Source: Streptomyces sp. SKN60
GTDB lineage: Bacteria; Actinomycetota; Actinomycetes; Streptomycetales; Streptomycetaceae
Direction: 5' to 3'
Length of the DNA: 64,000 bases
Assembly: GCF_026236535.1 (NCBI RefSeq)
Contig: NZ_JAHTMW010000033.1
Location: forward strand, 1 to 64,000
Positions 46,106 through 55,296 of this stretch are shown here, one piece after another. The position numbers and the translations under genes were made by a program. Under the pieces are notes generated by a model that worked only from the letters and a program-made list of their open reading frames with translations, was not told the origin of the DNA and made no database searches. The first letter of the stretch is position 1. Each line of letters opens with the position of its first letter.

Positions 46106-47305
46106 ATGCCCGGACGTCCCGCAGACCTGCCGCTCACCGGCATCACCGTCGTCAGCCTCGAACAGGCGGTGGCCGCCCCCTTCGCCACCCGCCAGCTGGC
46201 CGACCTCGGCGCCCGCGTGATCAAGGTCGAGCGGCCCGGCGACGGCGACTTCGCCCGGCGCTACGACACCACCGTGCACGGCGAGTCCAGCTATTTCGTC
46301 TGGCTCAACCGCTCCAAGGAGTCGCTCACCCTCGATCTGAAGACGGACGCGGGGCGCGAGGTGCTGGAGCGGCTGCTCGCCCGCGCCGACGTCTTCGTGC
46401 AGAACCTCGCCCCGGGCGCCGCCGACCGCCTCGGGCTCGCCCCCGACGCCCTCGCCGAGCGCTTCCCCTCCCTCATCCCGGCCGGCCTCTCCGGCTGGGG
46501 CACCAGCGGCCCGTGGTCCGAGCGCAAGGCCTACGACCTGCTCGTGCAGTGCCAGACCGGCCTGGTCTCGCTCACCGGCAACGAGCACGGCACCGCCCGC
46601 GCCGGGATCTCCGTCGCCGACATCGCCGGCGGCATGTATCTGTACAGCGGCATCCTCACCGCCCTCTTCACCCGCGCCACCACCGGCCGGGCCCGGGCCG
46701 TCGAGGTCTCCCTGTTCGAGGCGCTCGCCGAGTGGATGCACCAGCCCGCCTACTACACCCGCTTCGGCGGCACCCAGCCGCCGCGCATCGGCACCCGGCA
46801 CGCCACCATCGCCCCCTACGGCGCCTTCACCGCCGCCGACGGCAAGGACGTGCTGTTCTCCATCCAGAACGAGCGCGAATGGGCCGCCCTGTGCGAGCGG
46901 TTCCTCCAGCGGCCGGAACTCACCGACGACCCGCGCTTCGCCACCGGCTCCGAGCGGGTCGCCCACCGCGAGGAGCTGGACGCCCTGGTCGCCCGGCGGT
47001 TCACAGAGCTGGACAGCGCCGCCGCGGGCCGGATCCTCGACGAGGCCGGCATCGCCAACGCCGGCGTCAACGACATGGCCGCGTTCCTCGACCACCCGGT
47101 GCTCGAAGCGCGCGAGCGCTGGCACGACGTACGGATACCCGGCGGCACGCCCGTACCCGCGCTCCTGCCGCCCGTCGACCTGGCCGGCACCGCACCGCGC
47201 ATGGACCCCGTCCCCGGCATCGGCGAACACACCGACGCACTGCTCGCCGAACTCGGTTACGGGGCCGCCGACATCGCGGCGATGCGCGCCGCCCACGCCG
47301 TCTGA
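46106..47305 (+). CDS. CaiB/BaiF (family III) CoA-transferase
   Basis: A 399-residue family III CoA-transferase that moves CoA between carboxylic acids. The start LPLTGITVVSLEQAVAAPFATRQLADLGARVIKVE is typical. The catalytic aspartate is D144 in ERKAYDLLVQ, and GISVADIAGGMYLYSGILTALF and ATIAPYGAF are conserved. AGGAGA precedes the ATG by 12 bases. It is on the same strand as the GAF/PucR regulator and 3-hydroxybutyrate dehydrogenase-like genes, suggesting joint use in acyl or ketone-body catabolism. The acid used is unknown. Confidence 0.92.
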   Translation: MPGRPADLPLTGITVVSLEQAVAAPFATRQLADLGARVIKVERPGDGDFARRYDTTVHGESSYFVWLNRSKESLTLDLKTDAGREVLERLLARADVFVQNLAPGAADRLGLAPDALAERFPSLIPAGLSGWGTSGPWSERKAYDLLVQCQTGLVSLTGNEHGTARAGISVADIAGGMYLYSGILTALFTRATTGRARAVEVSLFEALAEWMHQPAYYTRFGGTQPPRIGTRHATIAPYGAFTAADGKDVLFSIQNEREWAALCERFLQRPELTDDPRFATGSERVAHREELDALVARRFTELDSAAAGRILDEAGIANAGVNDMAAFLDHPVLEARERWHDVRIPGGTPVPALLPPVDLAGTAPRMDPVPGIGEHTDALLAELGYGAADIAAMRAAHAV

Positions 47306-47320
47306 CCTCCCGCCTCACCT

Positions 47321-48394
47321 CTACTCCCGGAGGGCCCGTTCGGCCGCCCGGGCCTCGCGCAGGGAGGTGTGCACCGACCAGACCACCGAGACCAGGGGGA
47401 CGGCGACGACCGCGCCCACCATGCCGGCCGCGATCGAGCCGGCGATGACGGAGATGGCGACGACCAGGGGGTGGAGGCGCACCGCCCAGCTCATCACCAG
47501 GGGATGCAGCAGATGGCCCTCGATCTGGCCGATCACCACGATCAGGGCGATCACGATCGCCGCCACCAGCGGGCCCTTCGACGCGAGGGCCACGACGGCG
47601 GCGATCGCGAGGGCGATGGGCGAGCCGATCAGCGGGATGAAGGCCGCCGCGAACTCGAGGAGGGCGAGCGGTACTGCGAGCGGCACGCCGAGCAGCCAGA
47701 GGGCGAGGCCGACGAGGACGGCGTTGATCGCCGCGACGAGGACGATCCCGTGGGTGTAGCCGGTGAAGGTGCGCCAGGCCGCGCGCCCGCCGATCTCCGT
47801 GTGGGACCGCACCGACGCCGGCAGCTGCTCGCGGAACCAGGACCACTGGCGGTCGCCCGAGTGGATGAAGAAGACCGAGCTGAACAGCGCGAGCGCGAGG
47901 GTGGTCAGCACCTCGACCAGCCGGCCGGCCCCGCTCAGCGCCTGGCTGAGCAGGGTGGAGCGGTGGCTCGACAGGTACTGCCCGACGCGTTCCTGCACAT
48001 CGGTGAGCGCCTGGGGGTTCAGCCGGAACGGCGGCTGCTCCAGCCAGTGCTCGATCCGCCCGACGCCGTCCCGGAACTCCCGCACCAGGGTCGTCCGCTC
48101 GCCCGCGACCGCCTCGCCGACCAGCGCCAGGATCCCCAGGACGAGCGCGATGCTGCCCAGGAGCGTCAGGGTCACCGCCAGCGGGCGCGGCAGCCCGCGG
48201 GCCACGAGGTCCGCCACCGGCCGCAGCAGCGCGGTGATCACCAGGCCGAGGAATACCGCCACCCCGATCTCGTGGAACCGCCCGAGCACCGCGAAGAGCC
48301 CGTAGACGAGCGTGCCGACGACCAGCAGCCGCCACGCATAGGCGGCGGCCGTTCGGAGAAAGGGGGCGACCGCGGGTGGCGAGCCTGGCTGCAT
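47321..48394 (-). CDS. AI-2E family permease
   Basis: A 357-residue membrane protein of the AI-2E/TqsA/YdiK-like permease superfamily. Eight hydrophobic segments are present in the usual layout: two near the N-terminus, a hydrophilic stretch (about 115-165), then six. The conserved PLALLEFAAAFIPLIGSPIALAIAA and GQIEGHLLHPLVMSWAVRLHPL segments are clear. Substrates in the family include AI-2 and sodium or protons; assignment is not possible here. TACGTC lies six bases before the ATG. It is convergent with the CoA-transferase, 15 bases apart. Confidence 0.9.
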   Translation of the reverse strand: MQPGSPPAVAPFLRTAAAYAWRLLVVGTLVYGLFAVLGRFHEIGVAVFLGLVITALLRPVADLVARGLPRPLAVTLTLLGSIALVLGILALVGEAVAGERTTLVREFRDGVGRIEHWLEQPPFRLNPQALTDVQERVGQYLSSHRSTLLSQALSGAGRLVEVLTTLALALFSSVFFIHSGDRQWSWFREQLPASVRSHTEIGGRAAWRTFTGYTHGIVLVAAINAVLVGLALWLLGVPLAVPLALLEFAAAFIPLIGSPIALAIAAVVALASKGPLVAAIVIALIVVIGQIEGHLLHPLVMSWAVRLHPLVVAISVIAGSIAAGMVGAVVAVPLVSVVWSVHTSLREARAAERALRE

Positions 48395-48534
48395 GGGCTC
48401 GACGTACCACCCCCGCGCCGGCCGGCAACCCCCCGGCCCGCACATTCCCCCGACCGGACCCGGAGCCAACCCGGACCCGACCGGCCGGCCCCGGACCGGG
48501 CCGGACCCGACCGCGACCGGCGTCGGACCGTCCG

Positions 48535-49479
48535 TCACACCACCAGGTCCGAGGGGTCCGTGTTGGCCCCGCACAGGACCACGCAGACCTTCTCGCCGCG
48601 CTCCGGCCGGTAGCCGCCGCCCGTCAGCGCGGCGAGGGCCGTGGAGGCGGCGTGCTCGACGACGAGGCGCCGTTCGTCCCACAGCGCCCGCCGCGCCCGG
48701 ACGATCTCCGCGTCCGGAACGAGCAGGGTGCGCACCCCGTCGTGCCGGGCCGCCGCCAGAGCAGCCCCCGAGATCCGCCGGGCCCCGAGCGAGTCCGCCG
48801 CGACCGAGTCCACCGGCACGTCGACCGGGGTCCCCGCGGCGAGCGCCGCGTCAAGGGCCCGGCAGTTCTCCGGCTCCACCGCCACCGTCCGGATGCCGTG
48901 CTCGCGCGCCGCCGTCGCCACGCCCGCGAACAGCCCGCCCCCGCCGACCGACACGACCACCGTGTCCAGGCCGGGGATCCGGTCCCGGATCTCCTCCAGG
49001 AGGGTGCCCGCGCCCGCCGCGATCAGCGGATGATCGTACGCGTGCGAGGCCAGCGCCCCGCTCTCCGCCGCGTACGCCTCGCAGGCCGCCAGCGCCTCCG
49101 CGTACTCCGTACCGACCAGCCGCACCTCCGCCCCGTACCCGCGCAGCCGCTCGACCTTCACCCGCGGCGCCGTCTCCGGCAGGAACACCGTCGCCCGCAC
49201 GCCCGCCTGCCGGGCCGCCCAGGCGCAGGCGAGCCCGGCGTTCCCGCCGGACGCGATCGTCACGCCCGCCCCGGGGAGGGTGCCGGACTCGCGGTGCGCC
49301 TGGAGGAAGTTGCGGGCGCCGCGCGCCTTGAACGAGCCGGTGTGCTGGAGGAATTCGAGGGCGAGGAAGAGCTCGTGGCCCGCCTCCTCGTCTCCTGCGG
49401 GGGCGATCGCGACGGGGCGGACCCGGTCCGCGACCCGCTCGACGGCCGCCTTCACGTCTCCGTAACTGAGGGTCTGCAC
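48535..49479 (-). CDS. Threonine/serine dehydratase-like PLP enzyme
   Basis: A 314-residue fold-type II PLP enzyme. The Schiff-base lysine is K51 in HTGSFKARGA. The SGGNAGLACAWAA loop and the glycine-rich phosphate cup VVSVGGGGLFAGVA are present. These match catabolic threonine dehydratase, which makes 2-oxobutyrate and ammonia. No ACT regulatory domain is present. GTG 49479 has AGGAG seven bases upstream. It is divergent from the kinase-MFS gene. Its real substrate may be threonine, serine or a hydroxy-amino acid. Confidence 0.88.
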   Translation of the reverse strand: MQTLSYGDVKAAVERVADRVRPVAIAPAGDEEAGHELFLALEFLQHTGSFKARGARNFLQAHRESGTLPGAGVTIASGGNAGLACAWAARQAGVRATVFLPETAPRVKVERLRGYGAEVRLVGTEYAEALAACEAYAAESGALASHAYDHPLIAAGAGTLLEEIRDRIPGLDTVVVSVGGGGLFAGVATAAREHGIRTVAVEPENCRALDAALAAGTPVDVPVDSVAADSLGARRISGAALAAARHDGVRTLLVPDAEIVRARRALWDERRLVVEHAASTALAALTGGGYRPERGEKVCVVLCGANTDPSDLVV

Positions 49480-49638
49480 GGTGCTGCTCCTGGGACGGTG
49501 GGTCGGGAACGTTTCGGTACGGCACGGACGATCATCGCACCCGCCGGCCTCCCGGACCCGGCCATTCCGTGCGGACCCGCAGGTCCCGATGGTCCATCTG
49601 CCCGCCACAGCAGGGCAGTTGCACTATCTTTCTCCCTC

Positions 49639-52056
49639 GTGGACCAGTTGACAGCCGAAGACCCCCGTCACATCGGCCCCTATCGGCTCATCGCCCGCCT
49701 CGGCGCGGGCGGCATGGGCCTCGTCTATCTGGGGCGTTCCGAGGGCGGGCGGACCGTGGCCGTGAAGGTCGTACAGGCCGAGTACGCGGGGAACGCCGAA
49801 TTCCGGCGCCGGTTCGCGCGCGAGGTGGCCGCCGCACGGCGGGTCGGCGGGAACTGGACGGCGGCGGTGCTCGACGCCGACCACGAGGCCGCCGTGCCCT
49901 GGGTGGCGACCCAGTACATCCCCGGCCCCGATCTGCACTCCGTCGTCGCCGAGGACTTCGGCCCGCTGCCCGAGCACTCCGTGCGCGCCCTCGCCAACCG
50001 GCTCGCGCTCGCGCTCGGCGCGGTCCACCAGGCCGGGCTGATCCACCGCGACCTCAAGCCGTCCAACGTCCTCGTGACCGTGGACGGCCCGCGCGTCATC
50101 GACTTCGGCATCGCCCGGGCCATGGACAGCCTCGCCGGCGACAGCCTGCACACCCGCACCGGCATGCTCATCGGCTCGCCCGGCTTCATGTCCCCCGAGC
50201 AGGTCCGCGGCCTCGAACTCACCCCGGCCAGCGACGTGTTCTGCCTCGGCGCGGTGCTCGTGTACGCGGCGACCGGACGGATGCTGTTCGGCGCCACGGA
50301 CACCGGACTCAACGCCCACCTCTTCCGCATCGCCGAGGAGGAGGCCGATCTCACCGGCGTGCCCGATTCGCTCGTCGACCTCGTCCGCGCCTGCCTGGAG
50401 AAGGACCCGGCCCGCCGGCCCACCCCGCGGGAGATCGCCGAGCGCACGGCCACGGACGACACCGAGGAATGGCTGCCGGGCTCCGTGCTCGCCCAACTCG
50501 GTCGCCACGCCGCCCAGTTGCTCGACTTCGCCCCGCCCACCCCCGTCGTGCCCGCCCAGCCGGACCCCCGGGTCGCCCTCGCGCACCAGGCCGCCGCGCC
50601 CGGCGCGTACACCCCGACGACACCCGCGCACGCCGCGCCGTACGTGTACGGCGGCGCGGGCGCGGTGCCCATGGGCGTGGGCCCCACCGCGCCCCGGGAC
50701 GCGACACCCGGCGGCGGCCGGCACCGGTGGGTGCTCGCCCTGGCCGCGCTCCTGCAGCTGCTCGTCGTGATCGACGCGACCGTGTCCGCCCTCTCCGCCT
50801 GGATCTTCCAGCGGGATCTGGGCCTGCCCCACTCGCTCATGGGCGGGCTTCCCATGGCGTACGCGGCCGGGCTCGGCGCCGTCCTGCCCCTCGGCGGACA
50901 CCTCGCCGACCGGGCCGGCCGCAAGGCCGTCGTGGTCGGCGGGCTCGTGGCCTTCGTGGTGGCCGCCCTCCTGGAGGGGCTCGCGCCCGGCGCCCCCATG
51001 CTGCTCGCCGCCCGCGCGCTGCACGGCATCGCCGCGGCACTCCTCATGCCCGCCGCGCTCTCGATGGTGGCCCGGAGCCGTACGGAGCCCTCGGAGCGCC
51101 GCGCCGCCTTCGCCGTGTACGCGGTGGTGGCCGTCGGCGGCGGCGCCGTGGGCGCGGGCGTCGCCGGGGCCTTCACCGAGTTCCTCAGCTGGCGCCTGGT
51201 CGGCTACGTCGGGATCCTCCTCGCCGTCCTCGCGGTGATCGGCGCGGCGCGCATGCCCGACGGGCCGACGGCCGAGCCCCGTGGCCCCTTCGACCTGCCC
51301 GGTGTGCTGCTCGGCGGCCTCGCTCTCGGCGCCCTCGGCTACGGACTCGCCGGCGTCCGCGGCCTCTACGACGGGGAGGCGAACCCCACCGCCGGGGCGG
51401 TGGGCCTGGCCGGACTGGTGCTGCTCGCCGTCTTCCTGGCGCAGCAGCGCTCCGCGCCCGCCGCGCTGCTCGGCCCGGACGCCCTGAAGGACCGCGCCCG
51501 CGTCGGCGCGTACGGCGGTCTCGCCCTCCTCGGGGTCGCGCTCTTCGGCCTGTACGACGGGGCGAGCATGCGACTCGTCCACGTCCTGGGCCTGGGCCCG
51601 TTCCTGGGCGGCCTGATGCTCCTTCCCGCGCTCCTGGCCGCCCTGCTGGGCGTCCGCCTCGCCTCCGCACGGCTCGCGCGCGACGGCCGGGCCCGCTCCT
51701 CGATCGTGCTCGGCACGCTCCTCACGGCTGCGGGCCTCGGCCTGCTCGGGGGCCTCCCCGTCTCGGCCACCTACCTCGCCGCCGGCCTGCCCGCCCTCCT
51801 CCTCGCCGGCTTCGGCGCCGGCCTCGCCGCCCTCCCGCTCTACTCCCTCGCCACCCCGGACGAGCCCGGCGTCCGCACCGGCGGCGCGGCCTCCCTCGCC
51901 ACCTACGGCGCCCCGCTGGGCACCCTCCTCGGCACCCTGGCGGCCGGCGGCTCCCTGCTCTTCGGCGCCCTCGTGGGCGCCGTCGCCGCGCTCCTCGCCG
52001 CCCTGGTCGGCGGACTGACGGCGGGCCGGACCGGAGGAACCCCCGCGCAGCGGTGA
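49639..52056 (+). CDS. Serine/threonine protein kinase fused to an MFS (DHA2-type) transporter
   Basis: An 805-residue fusion in one uninterrupted frame. Residues 10-267 are a complete Hanks kinase: GAGGMGLVY, K43, HRDLKPSN (D138), DFGIA (D155), activation segment ending GSPGFMSPEQ, and the late DPARRPT arginine. A 95-residue Pro/Ala/Tyr linker follows. From residue 364 there are about 13-14 membrane helices with MFS features: IDATVSALSAWI (like the LDxTIVNVALP motif of DHA2 exporters), the helix 2-3 loop GGHLADRAGRK, and a WRL helix 5-6 loop. So a cytosolic kinase is tethered to a drug-exporter-type transporter. TATCTT lies eight bases before the GTG, suggesting a leaderless mRNA. It is divergent from a threonine dehydratase gene. 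The substrate and phospho-targets are unknown. Confidence 0.9.
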   Translation: MDQLTAEDPRHIGPYRLIARLGAGGMGLVYLGRSEGGRTVAVKVVQAEYAGNAEFRRRFAREVAAARRVGGNWTAAVLDADHEAAVPWVATQYIPGPDLHSVVAEDFGPLPEHSVRALANRLALALGAVHQAGLIHRDLKPSNVLVTVDGPRVIDFGIARAMDSLAGDSLHTRTGMLIGSPGFMSPEQVRGLELTPASDVFCLGAVLVYAATGRMLFGATDTGLNAHLFRIAEEEADLTGVPDSLVDLVRACLEKDPARRPTPREIAERTATDDTEEWLPGSVLAQLGRHAAQLLDFAPPTPVVPAQPDPRVALAHQAAAPGAYTPTTPAHAAPYVYGGAGAVPMGVGPTAPRDATPGGGRHRWVLALAALLQLLVVIDATVSALSAWIFQRDLGLPHSLMGGLPMAYAAGLGAVLPLGGHLADRAGRKAVVVGGLVAFVVAALLEGLAPGAPMLLAARALHGIAAALLMPAALSMVARSRTEPSERRAAFAVYAVVAVGGGAVGAGVAGAFTEFLSWRLVGYVGILLAVLAVIGAARMPDGPTAEPRGPFDLPGVLLGGLALGALGYGLAGVRGLYDGEANPTAGAVGLAGLVLLAVFLAQQRSAPAALLGPDALKDRARVGAYGGLALLGVALFGLYDGASMRLVHVLGLGPFLGGLMLLPALLAALLGVRLASARLARDGRARSSIVLGTLLTAAGLGLLGGLPVSATYLAAGLPALLLAGFGAGLAALPLYSLATPDEPGVRTGGAASLATYGAPLGTLLGTLAAGGSLLFGALVGAVAALLAALVGGLTAGRTGGTPAQR

Positions 52057-52065
52057 GGCGGCAGG

Positions 52066-52884
52066 GTGGCCGAACGCACGCCGTTCCCCTGGCGTGATCG
52101 GATGGAACGAGACGAACACAAGCTCCACGCCACGTCGTTCGGCGCCGCGGCCGTCGCCTATGCCGCGCACCGCCCCGACTACGCGCAGGCCGCGGTGCGT
52201 TGGGCCCTGGAGGCCGCCCCCGGTCCGCGGGTGCTCGACCTGGGTGCCGGCACCGGCAAGCTGACCGCCACGCTCCTCGCGGCGGGCGTGGGCGCGGATG
52301 CCGTGGCGGTGGAACCCGATGGCGCGATGCTGGCCGAACTGCGCCGTGCGCTGCCGGAGGTGCGGGCCCTGCAGGGAAGCGCCGAGTCGATTCCGCTGCC
52401 CGACGGGTCGGTCGACGCGGTGGTGGCCGGCAACGCCATGCACTGGTTCGACATGGCGGTCGCCGGGCCCGAGATCGCGCGGGTCCTCGCACCCGGCGGT
52501 GTCCTGGCCGGCCTGTGGAACGTCATGGACGACTCCGTCGCCTGGGTCGACGGGCTCGCCCGGGTCAGCGGTCCCGCGGCCGTCGGCCCCCGTGACACCC
52601 CTGCGAGCTGGCGCGCCGCGACGGAGAGGATGCACCTGCTGGCCACCGGCTCGCCCCGTTTCGGCTCGCCGCAACAGGCCGGCTTCGACCACGGTCAGCT
52701 CCGCACCGCCGACTCACTCCTCGCGACCCTCGCGACCCGCGCGGGCATGATCGTCATGCCGGAGGAGGACCGTACGGCCGTCCTCGCACGCGTCCGCGCG
52801 TACCTGGCGAGCCGCCCGGAGACCTCCGCGGGCGAGTTCACCCTGCCGATGCAGACCAGTGTGCTCCGCGTCCGCCGCCTCTGA
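52066..52884 (+). CDS. Class I SAM-dependent methyltransferase
   Basis: A 272-residue methyltransferase of the UbiE/COQ5-like group. ATSFGAAAVAYAAHRPDY is the usual entry, followed by motif I VLDLGAGTGKLTATLLA, acidic AVEPDGAML, motif IV GNAMHWFD and VLAPGGVLAGLW. The acceptor is unknown. The start is uncertain: GTG 52066 has an AGGCGG run upstream, while ATG 52102 would give the length usual for close relatives. It begins ten bases after the kinase-MFS stop on the same strand, so cotranscription is possible. Confidence 0.85.
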   Translation: MAERTPFPWRDRMERDEHKLHATSFGAAAVAYAAHRPDYAQAAVRWALEAAPGPRVLDLGAGTGKLTATLLAAGVGADAVAVEPDGAMLAELRRALPEVRALQGSAESIPLPDGSVDAVVAGNAMHWFDMAVAGPEIARVLAPGGVLAGLWNVMDDSVAWVDGLARVSGPAAVGPRDTPASWRAATERMHLLATGSPRFGSPQQAGFDHGQLRTADSLLATLATRAGMIVMPEEDRTAVLARVRAYLASRPETSAGEFTLPMQTSVLRVRRL

Positions 52885-52927
52885 CCGGACCTGGCAGGCC
52901 CGACCGCGTCGGACGCCCGCTCGGTGT

Positions 52928-53296
52928 TCAGCCCTCGGCCCGCCGCTCGGCCGCGCGCAACGCCGAGCGCAGGGCGGCGAGTTCGTGGGCGTCGAGGTTC
53001 CCGACGAAGGCGGCGAGCGCGGCGGGCCGGTCCTCGCTGGCGTCGAGGCCGTCCTCCATCAGCGCCGCGGCGTAGGCCTCGCGGGTGGCGGCGGCCCGGT
53101 AGACCCAGATCCGGCCCTCACGGGCGCGGGTGAGATAGGCCTTGTGGAAGAGGATCGTGGTCACCGTGGTGACGGTGGTGTAGGCGATGTCCCGGTGCCG
53201 GTTGATGTCGTCGACGATCTCGCGCACCGTGGCCGGGCGGTTCCACCTCCAGAAGCGGTCCATGATCTCCGCCTCCAGGTCCCCCAGCCGACGCAT
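52928..53296 (-). CDS. BlaI/MecI-family transcriptional repressor
   Basis: A 122-residue winged-helix repressor. RRLGDLEAEIMDRFWRWNRPATVREIVDDI and IAYTTVTTVTTILFHKAYLTRAREGRIWVYR cover the recognition helix and wing typical of BlaI/CopY. GAGGA lies ten bases before the ATG. The usual partner, an M56-type BlaR1 sensor peptidase, is not adjacent. TACTAT at 53339-53344 (minus strand) is a plausible -10 box. In mycobacteria BlaI also controls respiration genes, so the target need not be a beta-lactamase. Confidence 0.88.
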   Translation of the reverse strand: MRRLGDLEAEIMDRFWRWNRPATVREIVDDINRHRDIAYTTVTTVTTILFHKAYLTRAREGRIWVYRAAATREAYAAALMEDGLDASEDRPAALAAFVGNLDAHELAALRSALRAAERRAEG

Positions 53297-53601
53297 CGAT
53301 TCCGTGTCCTCTCCGCTCCGCCCACTCCGGCGGGGTTCATAGTAGACGCGCAGCTCACGGCCCCGGCCGGGCCGGCGGGAGTGGCGCGATCGCGCCAGAG
53401 CGTGTTCACGCAGCCCGGCAACCCTGGCCGGGACGGCGGGTGTTGGCCAGGATGGGAGCACGACGCGAGCCCCCGCGGCACGGGGACACCCTCGCGTCCC
53501 ACGGCACGGACCGGGCGGCGCCCTGGAGGAGTCGCCCCGACGGGAAACCTCCCCCGTCCCCGTCGAGGTCGCGGCACCGCCCGGTCCTGCCGTCCGGCGC
53601 C
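53297..53601. other. Non-coding stretch upstream of the BlaI gene
   Basis: A 305-base gap between the BlaI start and the stop of the upstream NUDIX gene. It contains the candidate -10 box TACTAT (53339-53344, minus strand) and no clear gene or strong palindrome. Codon bias does not support a small ORF here. Confidence 0.55.
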
Positions 53602-54393
53602 TCAGCTCGCTCGGCCACGGTTCGCCCGGTAGCGGGCGAGGAGTTGGGGCAGATAGTCCGCGTACGGCTCCGGCGCGGCGTCCGGCGGTACGGCGCCGGG
53701 CGCGGCGAAGGCCAGGGCGTCGAGCTCGGGGACCAGGCCCCGGGCCCGCTCGGCCGCGACGACCGCGGCGTGACACCGGCGTACCCGCGCGGCCGCGACG
53801 GCCGGGGCCAGGAAGTGGAAACCGAGGCTGCCGTACCGCGCCCCGCGGCTCACTCCCCACAACCGCAGCTCCGACTCCGGCACGGCGAGGCCGACTTCCT
53901 CGGCCAGTTCGACGGCCGCGTGCCGCCGGAGCGCCGCGAGGTCCAACGGGCTTCCGGGCGGCGGCGGTTCGGCGCCGCCGCCCGGCAGGCTCCAGCGGCC
54001 GGGCGCCGCCGTCGTGCGCGAGCCCCGCCCGAGCACCAGCCCCTCGTCGGTGGGCTGCAGCACGGTCACGAAGACGGAACCCGGGACCGCCGCGGCCGGC
54101 CGTAACGCCCGCAGCGCGCGGTGCCGGTACGTCATCCGGGCCCACCGCACCGCCGTGCGGCCGGGCGCGGGGCGGCCGAGGCCCAGGACGGCGACGACCG
54201 GGCCGTCGAAGGACGCCGGGTTGGCGGCCGTGGTCGCCGCCCAGCAGCGGTCGACCTCGCGGTGCTCGTCGGCGGAGAGCGGGGGCGGCGGGCACTCGAC
54301 GAAGTCGATCCGGTGGGCGTCACCGGCCGGTGCGCCGGCATCGGTGCCGAGGAAGTCGACGGGCGGTGTGCCGTGCGGCGGCCCGGGGGTCAT
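53602..54393 (-). CDS. NUDIX-like protein with extended box
   Basis: A 263-residue protein. An N-terminal extension of about 110 residues, with CWAATTAANPASFDGPVVAVLG, precedes a NUDIX-type domain. WSLPGGGAEPPPPGS and AVELAEEVGL are separated by more residues than the standard box, and the usual REV is AVE. Catalysis is therefore doubtful, although the two metal-binding glutamates of the EE pair remain. Its start overlaps the stop of the upstream hypothetical gene by four bases (ATGA), so the two are coupled. Function unknown. Confidence 0.75.
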   Translation of the reverse strand: MTPGPPHGTPPVDFLGTDAGAPAGDAHRIDFVECPPPPLSADEHREVDRCWAATTAANPASFDGPVVAVLGLGRPAPGRTAVRWARMTYRHRALRALRPAAAVPGSVFVTVLQPTDEGLVLGRGSRTTAAPGRWSLPGGGAEPPPPGSPLDLAALRRHAAVELAEEVGLAVPESELRLWGVSRGARYGSLGFHFLAPAVAAARVRRCHAAVVAAERARGLVPELDALAFAAPGAVPPDAAPEPYADYLPQLLARYRANRGRAS

Positions 54394-55172
54394 GCGGGGA
54401 GGCTGCCGGCGGTGGCCGCCGCCGCTTCCCAGGCCCGGGTCAGCCCGTCGAGCCAGGCCGGCGGCAGCTCGGCCGCGTCCCACTCGACGCGCAGCTCCTC
54501 CGGCGTCGTCAGCAGGCGTTCCAGGACGGCGATGCTGGTGGGGGAGTGCAGCAGGGAGTAGCGGCCGTGGATGGCGATGGTGCTGCCCGGGCCGTACTCC
54601 GCGTACATCCGGGCCACGCGCTCGCGTCCGTCCTCCGCGAAGCGCGTCAACCTACCCGCGTACGCGGCCCGCTGACGTGCCGTCATCGTGCCGAGCACGG
54701 CCGTGAGGACCTGCTCCGAGACCTCCGGGTCGAGGTCGGACACCTCGGTGAAGGAGAGGTAGAACGGCAGCACGACCACCTTGGCCCGCTCCAGCTCCAT
54801 CCGGCCCACCGGCGTGCGAGGCTCCATGCCTGCGCCTCCCTCGCCCCCCGGGCCGCCCTCCCCGTGTTCGGCGCCGCGGCCGACGGCCTGTCGCAGGGTC
54901 AGCTCCGCGCGGGCGCCGAGCCCTTCGGCGACGGCCCGGGCGCCGTCCAGCCACCCCTCCGCGTAAGGAGCCTCTCCGGCCGGAGCCTCGGCGGCGAGCG
55001 CGTCCAGCTCCCGCTGCGCCAGCGCGAGGGCCCCCGCCTCGACGAGCCCGATCAGCTCCTCGGCGTCCCCGGAGTAGACCCCGGCCCGCGCGAGGAGCTG
55101 GACCAGCGTCGTCTTCGCGTTGCGGACGTCGGCCTCGTCCAGCCGGAGCCGGTCTTCCTCGGTGGCGTTCAA
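54390..55172 (-). CDS. Hypothetical protein with TTG start
   Basis: A 260-residue soluble protein that I do not recognise. It is largely helical, with LDEADVRNAKTTLVQLLARAG at the start and a Gly/Glu-rich linker (about 108-120). The second half contains KVVVLPFYLSFTEVSDLD and SLLHSPTSIAVLERLL. The start is TTG 55172 because AGGAGG lies five bases upstream; no ATG or GTG in a sensible place has a ribosome site. It is coupled by ATGA to the NUDIX-like gene. The sequence gives no hint of catalysis. Confidence 0.68.
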   Translation of the reverse strand: MNATEEDRLRLDEADVRNAKTTLVQLLARAGVYSGDAEELIGLVEAGALALAQRELDALAAEAPAGEAPYAEGWLDGARAVAEGLGARAELTLRQAVGRGAEHGEGGPGGEGGAGMEPRTPVGRMELERAKVVVLPFYLSFTEVSDLDPEVSEQVLTAVLGTMTARQRAAYAGRLTRFAEDGRERVARMYAEYGPGSTIAIHGRYSLLHSPTSIAVLERLLTTPEELRVEWDAAELPPAWLDGLTRAWEAAAATAGSLPA

Positions 55173-55296
55173 TGGGTCCTCCTCGTCGCAAGGCCGCGCC
55201 GCCGTGAGCCTACGTGGCCGGGGCGCCGCGCCGCTGAGGGGCACACGGACGAGTGGTCTGGACAGCCCGCACCGCTCACCGTACTCTCCGAGGTGC

